Shown here piece by piece: positions 1-4,786 of a stretch of 8,451 nt of DNA. The notes below the pieces were generated by a model. The model was not told the DNA's origin. It worked only from the letters and a program-made list of their open reading frames with translations, and did not search any database. Numbering within the stretch: the stretch's first letter is position 1; every line of letters starts with the position of its first letter. The translations under genes were made by a program, and so were the position numbers. Origin of the DNA: Candidatus Latescibacterota bacterium. GTDB taxonomy: Bacteria; Latescibacterota; UBA2968; GCA-2709665. Location of the stretch: positions 1 to 8,451 of the forward strand of contig JASLMQ010000617.1 of NCBI GenBank assembly GCA_030746455.1, in the 5' to 3' direction.

Positions 1-104
1 CACTACAACGCGAGCGCCAACCCTTTCCAGTGGACCGCGACACCCAAGTCGATCCTTCAGAAGATCGAACGATTATGTAAATCTATTTCCGGGACGAGAC
101 ACTA
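1..104 (+). mobile_element. Right end of an IS630-family insertion sequence (partial)
   Basis: The first ~100 bases are the 3' terminus of an IS630 (Tc1/mariner-like) element; the rest lies left of the window. Read inward from the presumed edge on the minus strand, the end begins GTGTCTCGTCCCGGA, which would be the terminal inverted repeat and also encodes the last residues of the transposase. IS630 elements duplicate a TA dinucleotide, and the founding member prefers CTAG targets. CTAG occurs here at 102-105, exactly where transposase coding ends, so 103-104 is the likely TA duplication. The next TA to the right is not until about 242, which supports a boundary here. The exact edge is inferred because the left end is not visible. 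Confidence 0.72.
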
Positions 105-105
105 G
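1..105 (+). CDS. IS630-family transposase, C-terminal fragment
   Basis: Frame 1 is open from the first base to a TAG at 103-105, giving 34 residues. They contain the characteristic IS630 transposase tail: HYNASANPFQWTATP, then KSILQKIERLC, then a terminal ISGTRH. The 'NPFxWTAtp..Il.ki' pattern follows the DDE catalytic domain in this family; the catalytic residues themselves lie to the left of the window. The enzyme would cut and paste the element into TA targets. The stop codon seems to be supplied partly by the target-site TA, since the TAG overlaps the presumed duplication. The fragment overlaps the 3' end of the opposing 176-residue gene by 23 bases, as expected if the element landed inside that gene. 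Family assignment is confident despite the short length because the tail motif is distinctive. Confidence 0.8.
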   Translation, partial: HYNASANPFQWTATPKSILQKIERLCKSISGTRH

Positions 106-613
106 CCTGCACCGCCTCGGGGGCCGGGGCCTCTTCACCGACCAGCTCGGCCGGATCGACCAGCCTGATCTTCTTGCCGGTCAGGCCCTCGATGGCGGCG
201 ACGATCAGGTCGAGCTTGGCCTTGTCGTCCGGGCTCACCTCGTACTGGTCTGTCACCGTGCCCGACGTGGGCGCGGGTGCCGGGTCCTTGCGGGCATCCA
301 GTGCCTCCTGGGCAAGCCTCCTGAGGTCCTCGAGCGATCCGGCGGGTATGGCCCCGGACCTCTCAAGCTGCTCCACTCCCTCGAGCGCGCCGACGTCCTC
401 GCCGTCCAGGAATCGCTGGAGCAGACCCGATCTCTCAGCGAACGCTCTGAGCTGGGTCTCCTTACGTGAGACCGCGATGCCTTCCTCGAGGGATCCGGGC
501 TCCCACGTGTCCCCCTGCGAAACCCTTCCCGCCACCAGCGACTCCTTCCGCGTGTACCTCTGGACGGAGTCGTGCCGGCTTGCGAGTGCGATTTCCGAGC
601 TCTCGATCTTCAT
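83..613 (-). CDS. Protein of unknown function, probably truncated by the IS630 insertion
   Basis: A 176-residue soluble, acidic and mostly helical protein. The start is an ATG at 611-613 preceded by AAGGGG about 7 bases upstream. The N-terminus (MKIESSEIALASRHDSVQRY, 1-20, followed by KES at 23-25) resembles conserved unknown bacterial proteins that open with 'MkI.SS.i.laSsH...' and an ESL motif, as I recall them. Residues 110-118 form a Pro/Ala linker. Residues 133-157, ending GLTGKKIRLVDPAEL, form a second conserved-looking block. In the homologues I recall, this block is followed by a longer beta-rich C-terminal half that is absent here. The last six residues, SVSSRK, and the stop are read from the IS630 end, so native sequence probably ends near A170. 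There is no signal peptide or membrane segment. The gene follows the small membrane-protein gene by 77 bases on the same strand and may share its transcript. Function is unknown, and the truncated product may be inactive. Confidence 0.68.
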   Translation of the reverse strand: MKIESSEIALASRHDSVQRYTRKESLVAGRVSQGDTWEPGSLEEGIAVSRKETQLRAFAERSGLLQRFLDGEDVGALEGVEQLERSGAIPAGSLEDLRRLAQEALDARKDPAPAPTSGTVTDQYEVSPDDKAKLDLIVAAIEGLTGKKIRLVDPAELVGEEAPAPEAVQASVSSRK

Positions 614-647
614 TACTCACCCCTTGGTTGTCGTAGCCCCATCAGGT

Positions 648-675
648 GGGCCGACGGCCCCATTGTCGTCGGCCC
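648..675 (-). other. Hairpin between two minus-strand genes
   Basis: GGGCCGAC (648-655) and GTCGGCCC (668-675) form a perfect 8-bp stem with a 12-base loop in the 77-base gap between the small membrane-protein gene and the 176-residue gene. No T tract follows it on the minus strand, so it is unlikely to be a strong intrinsic terminator. It could attenuate transcription or protect mRNA ends. Confidence 0.4.
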
Positions 676-690
676 GCGGTCAGCCGGTGC

Positions 691-921
691 TCAGGTCCGC
701 CAGGACCCGGATCGGGACCGCCTCGAGTCATTCACGCGTATTGCCTCCAGTCGCCTCCTCATCAACCTGGTTGCCAGTATCACCAGCTGTGGAACGCCGA
801 GCGCCAGAATCGTGTACTCGTGAGCCATCGTGGGCTCGCCGGCAGGCAGCCAGTCTTGAGCTGCAGTCCAGATGATGGCCAGGATCGCCGGCACACCCAG
901 GGCCACGGGCCATATCCTCAT
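691..921 (-). CDS. Small two-helix membrane protein of unknown function
   Basis: A 76-residue protein with an ATG at 919-921 and a very good ribosome binding site: AAGGAGGG lies 8 bases upstream, which argues strongly that it is translated. Hydrophobic segments at about 4-21 (WPVALGVPAILAIIWTAA) and 36-53 (YTILALGVPQLVILATRL) are separated by a short polar loop containing QDWLPAGEP. The tail from 54 on is strongly basic (MRRR, then SRRSRSGSWR). By the positive-inside rule both ends would be cytoplasmic with the loop outside. A similar GVP motif occurs in both helices (LGVPAI at 8-13, LGVPQL at 41-46), which may reflect internal duplication. It is the first gene of a possible two-gene unit with the 176-residue protein. 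I do not recognise a family. Confidence 0.6.
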   Translation of the reverse strand: MRIWPVALGVPAILAIIWTAAQDWLPAGEPTMAHEYTILALGVPQLVILATRLMRRRLEAIRVNDSRRSRSGSWRT

Positions 922-975
922 CCCTTGTACCCTCCTTGATTGAGCATAAACAACAGATAAATAAGATAGTTGAGG
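922..975 (-). promoter_or_regulatory. AT-rich leader with strong RBS, possible promoter
   Basis: Immediately upstream of the small membrane-protein gene, 933-975 is far richer in A and T than the rest of the window (TTTATGCTCAA, CTATCTTATTTATC on the minus strand). TATGCT and TATCTT are possible -10 elements, but neither has a good -35 at 16-18 bases. The AAGGAGGG ribosome binding site at about 930-937 is clear. Just upstream, 982-998 holds a 6-bp inverted repeat (GTGGTC, 5-base gap, GACCAC) that could be an operator. Confidence 0.3.
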
Positions 976-1009
976 CAGAACGTGGTCGCGTGGACCACCC
1001 GTCTGCGTG

Positions 1010-1070
1010 GATGCCCCCTATCCCGTGTATCGACAGGTTTCCTGGAGTGCTTTAGCAGAAAGGGGGCATC
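1010..1070. repeat. Inverted repeat with two inner hairpins (cloverleaf-like)
   Basis: GATGCCCCCT (1010-1019) and AGGGGGCATC (1061-1070) are a perfect 10-bp inverted repeat separated by 41 bases. Inside lie two small hairpins: CAGG-TTT-CCTG (1034-1044) and TGCT-TT-AGCA (1048-1057). Together they could fold as a closed, branched element. It does not look like a tRNA: no TpsiC-like arm and no CCA end. It may be a small mobile repeat or an RNA structure in the gap between two gene groups. Confidence 0.4.
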
Positions 1071-1131
1071 TTTCGGTCGCTTCACGTGTAAGGTGTTCTC
1101 CCATTTGGTGTCATACCAGGGGGAACGCAAG

Positions 1132-1155
1132 AGGGGCGACGCATGCGTCGCCCCT
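1132..1155. repeat. 24-base perfect palindrome
   Basis: The arm AGGGGCGACGCA is followed directly by its exact reverse complement, giving 24 perfectly self-complementary bases centred on GCATGC. It lies 39 bases past the stop of the MazG-like gene and could act as a transcription-end structure, although no T tract follows on that strand. GGGGCGA...TCGCCCC palindromes are, as I recall, dispersed in several bacterial genomes as REP-like repeats. Confidence 0.55.
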
Positions 1156-1193
1156 GCACGTACCTACGTACTCCTGTGTCGATGGGTCCTAGG

Positions 1194-1538
1194 TCACCGC
1201 TCGCGGCATTCCTCGGCGGGGAACCGCGTCTCGTTCCGCGCCAGCTTCTTGAGGACGGCCTCGCTGAGGTCGATGTTCGCGTGGTTGCAGAAGCTCAGAC
1301 AGTAGATGACCACATCCGCCAACTCATCGGCCACGGCCTCTTGGACCTTGCCATCCTCCATGTGCGCCTTACTCTCCTCCACCGTCCGCCACTGGAAGTG
1401 CTCCATCACCTCCGCGGCCTCGATGGCGATGCTCATGGCGAGGTTCTTGGGCGTGTGGTAGCGCTCCCAGTCTCGAGCGGAGATGAACTTCGCCACAGCC
1501 TCACGCAGATCCCCAATCGTTGTCTGGTCGTCGGGCAT
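1194..1538 (-). CDS. MazG-like / RS21-C6-type nucleoside triphosphate pyrophosphohydrolase
   Basis: This 114-residue all-alpha enzyme should hydrolyse (deoxy)nucleoside triphosphates to monophosphate and pyrophosphate, cleaning non-canonical or excess dNTPs from the cytoplasm. The pattern HTPKNLAMSIAIEAAEVMEHFQW (28-50) matches the first two helices of the RS21-C6/dCTPase branch of the MazG superfamily. E40, E43 and the later ADELADVVIY (70-79, with E72 and D75) supply the EXXE and EXXD magnesium ligands. Length is normal for the single-domain branch. I chose the ATG at 1536-1538 because GGGAG lies 8 bases upstream; a TTG 12 codons earlier would add an unconserved extension overlapping the upstream gene. 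The oxidoreductase stop is only 4 bases before this ATG and the ribosome binding site lies inside that gene, so translation is probably coupled. Substrate cannot be read from the sequence. Confidence 0.88.
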   Translation of the reverse strand: MPDDQTTIGDLREAVAKFISARDWERYHTPKNLAMSIAIEAAEVMEHFQWRTVEESKAHMEDGKVQEAVADELADVVIYCLSFCNHANIDLSEAVLKKLARNETRFPAEECRER

Positions 1539-1542
1539 AGGA

Positions 1543-2730
1543 TCAGCTCCCGTCTCCAAGATCCGGCACCTCAAGGAGCTCGCCGCCCTTCATCGCGGAT
1601 TCGTGGCCGATCAGCCCGGGGATCACGTAGCGCGCGGCCTGCCACACGTTGTTCGGCGGGATCGTGACACTGGTGCAGGCGGTCACGAAGTCGTGGACCA
1701 GGAACTGATGGGAGCCGCGGTGTCCGTTGGGCAGACCGATGAACGATCCAGGGAGCCGGCTCACATCGTGGACACCGGAGGCCCCCTGATGGGTGCCGTC
1801 GGCGCCCGTGACCTTCGCCATCTCGCCTTCTACCTGGCTGGCGAGAACGCCCGCGCAGGCCAGCGTGTCGGTCAGGTCGACCGTTTCATCCCGGTTCTTG
1901 GTGATCCAGACCTGGCTCCCCACCTGTTCCTCGTAGCTCGCCTCGGTACCGTAGAGCCGCATCCCCACCGTCCCCGGGTGTCCGATCCGTCGGAACTCGT
2001 TGACCCGAGCAGTGCTCCCGTCGGACATCCGGCAGAGCATGGTCTCGTTGCTGAAGGGATTGTTCCACACGTTGTCTTCACGGGCGTAAAGGTTGTCTTC
2101 GTGCAGATCCACAAACCCCATGGCGCTCACGTGGGTCACGTGGGCGCCCATCACGGAGACGAGCAAGCTCGTGGAATGGGTCGGGTAGAAAAGCGGCGGC
2201 ATGCCGAAGTGCTTCTCCCAGTCCTTCCCGTGGCGCCATTGGGCCACGGCATACATCCCGTGCACGTAGTCGTGGCAGTACTCGGCCTCGCCGTAGACGA
2301 TGTGTCCGAAGTCCCCGTTCCGGAATCGCTCCCGGCAGTAGATCGCGCACGGATAGTAGTAGCTCGTCTCCCCAAGCATGTAGATCTGTCCCGTCTCCTC
2401 CACGGCCCGCACAAGGGCCGAGATTTCCTCGAGAGAGACGGCGGGTGGAACGGCGGAGTAGACGTGCTTGCCGCTTCGAAGGGCCTGAACGGCCTGGGGA
2501 CCGTGCAGGTGGTGCTGGGTGATGATCGCGATGGCGTCGACTTCCGATTCGCACAGCACGTCCAGCGACGGGCAGGTGTCCGGTATGTCGAAACGCTCGG
2601 ACTTCTCCTCGAGCTTTTCGGCGTCGAGGTCGCAGAGGACAACGCGGTCCACTTCCGGGTGCGCCTTGAACAGGGGGATGAAGCTGTTCGCAAACGCCCC
2701 GGTGCCGCAGATGCCGAGTTGGATTCCCAT
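1543..2730 (-). CDS. Gfo/Idh/MocA-family NAD(P)-dependent oxidoreductase
   Basis: A 395-residue cytoplasmic dehydrogenase-like protein, normal length for the family, which typically oxidises or reduces sugars, inositols and their derivatives. The N-terminal Rossmann fold shows GICGTGAFA (6-14) as the dinucleotide loop and D34 at the end of beta-2 (LCDLD), which suggests NAD rather than NADP. ITQHHLHG (70-77) is the usual 'tp...H' strand. Where most members have an EKP motif with a catalytic lysine, this one reads KHVYSAVPP (88-96), so that lysine is missing. The C-terminal domain has GETSYYYP (120-127), GEAEYCHDYVHG (147-158) and PTHSTS (183-188), the last placing H185 where the family's catalytic-helix histidine is expected. 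The start is an ATG with AGGA 8 bases upstream. There is no signal peptide. The MazG-like gene follows 4 bases downstream. Substrate is unknown. Confidence 0.88.
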   Translation of the reverse strand: MGIQLGICGTGAFANSFIPLFKAHPEVDRVVLCDLDAEKLEEKSERFDIPDTCPSLDVLCESEVDAIAIITQHHLHGPQAVQALRSGKHVYSAVPPAVSLEEISALVRAVEETGQIYMLGETSYYYPCAIYCRERFRNGDFGHIVYGEAEYCHDYVHGMYAVAQWRHGKDWEKHFGMPPLFYPTHSTSLLVSVMGAHVTHVSAMGFVDLHEDNLYAREDNVWNNPFSNETMLCRMSDGSTARVNEFRRIGHPGTVGMRLYGTEASYEEQVGSQVWITKNRDETVDLTDTLACAGVLASQVEGEMAKVTGADGTHQGASGVHDVSRLPGSFIGLPNGHRGSHQFLVHDFVTACTSVTIPPNNVWQAARYVIPGLIGHESAMKGGELLEVPDLGDGS

Positions 2731-2798
2731 GGGATTCTTCCTGTCAAAGCGGCGGAGTGTTCCGGTCTTGATAACAGGCCCTGAAGTGGTGAGAAGTG

Positions 2799-2976
2799 AG
2801 GTAGCTATCAGCGGTCAGCTATGAGCAGTCCCTCCTCCGCTGCAAGGCAGCTACGGGGGGCAGGCAGCTGAACCGGCGCGTTGCGCACTATCGCGCGCCT
2901 GTGTGGTAGTCACCCTATGGCGCTCACATTGGTCTGGTTTGGCTGACAGCTGATCGCTGAATGCTGAGTGCTGCCT
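2799..2976. repeat. Inverted arrays of a 7-base GCTGANN repeat
   Basis: In the 296-base gap between the membrane-protein and oxidoreductase genes, GCTGA recurs at an exact 7-base period on the plus strand at 2942, 2949, 2956 and 2963, with a partial unit at 2970. On the minus strand GCTCA, GCTGA, GCTGA and GCTA begin at 2826, 2819, 2812 and 2805, also with period 7. The two arrays face each other across about 115 bases, giving a MITE-like or stem-forming arrangement. Heptanucleotide tandem repeats are known in other bacteria, for example the STRR sequences of cyanobacteria; whether these are related is unknown. No credible gene lies in this gap. Confidence 0.55.
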
Positions 2977-3026
2977 TTCGCTTCTGCCGGCATTTGGCGG
3001 CGGCTTGATGGGTCCCCAGCCTTCAC

Positions 3027-4367
3027 CTAGAACCGGGGGATCCCCCAGACGACCCAACAGGTCCACGCGATAGCGAGAATGGAAATGCGCGAGAAGGAGC
3101 CCCTGAATCCGTCCACCCACTCCGTGGGCTTGGACCTCCACAGGCGAACCACAACCGTGCCAAGCATCGCCAGCGTTACGGCGTTCCAGCCCAGCACGGT
3201 GTGACGGTTCGGGGTGAGGCCGAATTCGGCCGTCCGACTGATGATGGCAGCAAGGGCGTAGAGGTTGAGCAGGATGGCCAGGATCCCCAGCACGAGGATT
3301 CCGTAGCGCACGAGGCGGTCTTCCCGTTCGGACCGCGCGTCGTCGGGACCAATTGCCGAAGCGGCCAGCAGCACCAGCACGGCCATGATGGTAGCATTGT
3401 AGACGATCAGGACCTCTCGCTCACCGAACGGACGCCAGAAGTAGGCGGGGATAAACACACACACGTACACGGCCAGCACGCCGAGGGCCAGCGGCAGCAT
3501 GATGCGGGTCAGGATGGTCAGGATTCGGGCGAGTCCCGAGGACCAGGTCTGCCCCGCCGGCGGGAGTGCAGGATCGTAGACGCTGGCCAGGGCGAGCAAG
3601 GGAACCGCACCGAAACCCCAGGCCGCTAAGATCCGCATAGTGTCTTCCGAGATCCTGATGCCCAGCGCGTCGAAGATGCCGTAGGTCAGCCCGGCAAATG
3701 CGACTCCGGCGAGGAGGTACACGCCGATGGTGAGCACCGTCTCCATCGATTTCACGATGAACGCGTGAAACTGCCGGGCAGGGTCGGGACGCCCCAGGAC
3801 CAGGCTTGCGCCTACAACCGACCAGGTGACGAAGGGGAGGTGCAGCGCGATCAAGGAGGCGACTCCGTCGGTTCGCCCCCACGTGAGGAGGGCCGTAAGC
3901 GCGGCAAGCACGGCAATGGTGATGCCAGCCCCCCAGCACCAGGCGCGGCGCTCACCCGATCGGTCGGCACTCGCGAGGTAGAAGAGCACACCCAGGCCCA
4001 CGACGGGTGCCCAGCAGATCCAGAAGAGGGGATTCGCGGCTTCCGGGGCCGGGACCGGGGGCTTGCCGCCCGCAAACAGGGCGAAGATGATCCCGAGAAC
4101 GACGCTCCCGATCACGGCGACCGTCCAGTTCCGGGTGTCCTCGGACTCCGGTGTCACGCGTAGGAGCGCAACGGCGGCGGGGGCCACCTGGATCTCCAGA
4201 CGGCAGGTCCACGCGGCGAGGAGCAGGCTCTCGGGATCCTCCCTGACGCACCCGGCGATCGCCTCCTTGAAGGCCTCCAACTCGTCGTCGGCCACGGCCT
4301 TTCTGTAGAGCGACTCCAGTTCGGCTGGGTCTCCTTGTGCCTTGGCGATTTCGTCATCGAGGGTCAT
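3027..4367 (-). CDS. Multi-pass inner-membrane protein, DUF4153-like
   Basis: A 446-residue protein of unknown function. Residues 1-70 are soluble, charged and helical (MTLDDEIAKAQGDPAELESL). The rest contains about eleven hydrophobic segments: roughly 81-99, 113-132, 143-163, 170-191, 209-230, 246-264, 281-307, 319-338, 352-377, 388-409 and 427-442. EFGLTPNRHTVLGWNAVTLA (381-400) resembles the 'yGLTxNR' signature I associate with DUF4153 membrane proteins, and the segment ILTRIMLPLALGVLAVYVCV (284-303) also fits that family; this is recognition from memory. The ATG at 4365-4367 has AGAGGT 8 bases upstream. There is no cleavable signal peptide. It is transcribed alone, divergent from the glycosidase-like gene. 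The last codons contain a 12-base palindrome, GGGGGATCCCCC (3035-3046). The soluble N-terminus might bind a cytoplasmic partner. No transport or enzymatic motif is visible. Confidence 0.8.
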   Translation of the reverse strand: MTLDDEIAKAQGDPAELESLYRKAVADDELEAFKEAIAGCVREDPESLLLAAWTCRLEIQVAPAAVALLRVTPESEDTRNWTVAVIGSVVLGIIFALFAGGKPPVPAPEAANPLFWICWAPVVGLGVLFYLASADRSGERRAWCWGAGITIAVLAALTALLTWGRTDGVASLIALHLPFVTWSVVGASLVLGRPDPARQFHAFIVKSMETVLTIGVYLLAGVAFAGLTYGIFDALGIRISEDTMRILAAWGFGAVPLLALASVYDPALPPAGQTWSSGLARILTILTRIMLPLALGVLAVYVCVFIPAYFWRPFGEREVLIVYNATIMAVLVLLAASAIGPDDARSEREDRLVRYGILVLGILAILLNLYALAAIISRTAEFGLTPNRHTVLGWNAVTLAMLGTVVVRLWRSKPTEWVDGFRGSFSRISILAIAWTCWVVWGIPRF

Positions 4368-4395
4368 TTCGCGTTACCTCTTGCGTGGTTCGTTG

Positions 4396-4500
4396 CTTCC
4401 GCCTTCGCGGCTTCCGCCTTCGCGGCTTCCGCCTTCGCGGCTTCCGCCTTCGCGGCTTCCGCCTTCGCGGCTTCCGCCTTCGCGGCTTGCGCCGCCTCGG
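4396..4500. repeat. 15-base tandem repeat, six perfect copies plus one degenerate
   Basis: CTTCCGCCTTCGCGG is repeated six times without a mismatch from 4396 to 4485. A diverged seventh unit, CTTGCGCCGCCTCGG, occupies 4486-4500. The array ends 29 bases upstream of the membrane-protein start codon, so it would lie in that gene's leader RNA. On the minus strand it reads as AKAEA repeats, an alpha-helix-like pattern, but no convincing gene start precedes it. Copy number is likely to vary by slippage. Confidence 0.9.
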
Positions 4501-4514
4501 CGGACAGGCGTGGA

Positions 4515-4540
4515 TCGTGGTTCGTGGCTCGTAAAGGCGG
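4515..4540. repeat. Dispersed TCGTGGTTCG...AAGGCGG motif, copy 1
   Basis: TCGTGGTTCG (4515-4524) followed by AAAGGCGG (4533-4540) recurs in shortened form at 5859-5877, as TCGTGGTTCG then AAGGCGG, directly after the stop of the glycosidase-like gene. The two copies are in the same orientation and bracket that gene. They may be fragments of a genome-wide interspersed repeat. Confidence 0.35.
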
Positions 4541-4547
4541 ACGGGCG

Positions 4548-4579
4548 GTCAGACGTGAAAGGAAACGTCTGACGTCAGA
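4548..4579. promoter_or_regulatory. Overlapping inverted repeats with three GTCAGA arms
   Basis: GTCAGACGT (4548-4556) pairs perfectly with ACGTCTGAC (4565-4573) across an 8-base loop. The second arm also forms a 12-base perfect palindrome, TCTGACGTCAGA (4568-4579), with the next bases. The middle arm can therefore pair either way, giving two mutually exclusive hairpins or three half-sites for a dimeric regulator. Its place between divergent genes fits an operator or a leader switch. No T tract follows on either strand. Confidence 0.35.
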
Positions 4580-4611
4580 GACCCGATCGTACCCGCCAAT
4601 CGTGCCCAGGC

Positions 4612-4641
4612 AATATACGACGGTGAAGCTTGGTAGTTCAA
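4612..4641 (-). promoter_or_regulatory. Possible promoter for the membrane-protein gene
   Basis: On the minus strand TTGAAC (4641-4636) and TATATT (4617-4612) lie 18 bases apart, matching 4 of 6 and 5 of 6 bases of the housekeeping -35 and -10 consensus. Transcription would start near 4605 and give a leader of about 240 bases containing the three-arm structure and the 15-base repeat. This is a pattern match only. Confidence 0.3.
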
Positions 4642-4786
4642 GGCCTGATCGAGCGGGGGTTATTCCGCTTGGCCTGGACGGTCGCACGGGCTATCGTACC
4701 TGTGGTTCTGTCATTGCAGACGTCCAGAGCTTGGAATGGATCCCCTTGGGCCTGCCGATCCGACAACCCGAAAGGTGCGTGTATCG

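Larger units (their letters stand above)
4368..4786. other. Divergent intergenic region, repeat-rich
   Basis: These 419 bases separate the divergent membrane-protein and glycosidase-like genes. They hold the 15-base tandem repeat (4396-4500), a TCGTGGTTCG dispersed motif (4515-4540), a three-arm GTCAGA structure (4548-4579), a possible minus-strand promoter (4612-4641) and a small hairpin AGCGG/CCGCT (4652-4669). Long open frames cross it on both strands, but they arise from the 15-base repeat, whose length is a multiple of three and which contains no stop in any frame. Confidence 0.6.

Noticed and set aside
1010..1070. Possible tRNA
   Set aside because: The branched fold lacks a T-arm consensus, anticodon-arm geometry and normal length.
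918..1130. Minus-strand 70-residue frame in the gap upstream of the small membrane gene
   Set aside because: No ribosome binding site or protein-like composition. It spans the cloverleaf-like repeat and overlaps the real start at 921.
2742..2747. Perfect TTGACA on the minus strand upstream of the oxidoreductase
   Set aside because: It lies only about 12 bases before the start codon and overlaps the ribosome binding site region, so it cannot be the -35 of this gene.
1483..2784. Long plus-strand frame opposite the oxidoreductase
   Set aside because: Antisense shadow in GC-rich coding DNA; no recognisable domain, while the minus strand encodes a clear Gfo/Idh/MocA protein.
4396..4500. CRISPR array
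   Set aside because: The 15-base units are directly contiguous, with no spacers and no cas genes nearby.
4364..4687. Minus-strand frame encoding AKAEA repeats and ending in an ATGA overlap with the membrane-protein start
   Set aside because: The frame is kept open by the 15-base repeat, begins at a GTG without a good ribosome binding site, and its first part is hairpin and dispersed-repeat sequence. The best promoter match lies inside it. Not accepted as a gene.
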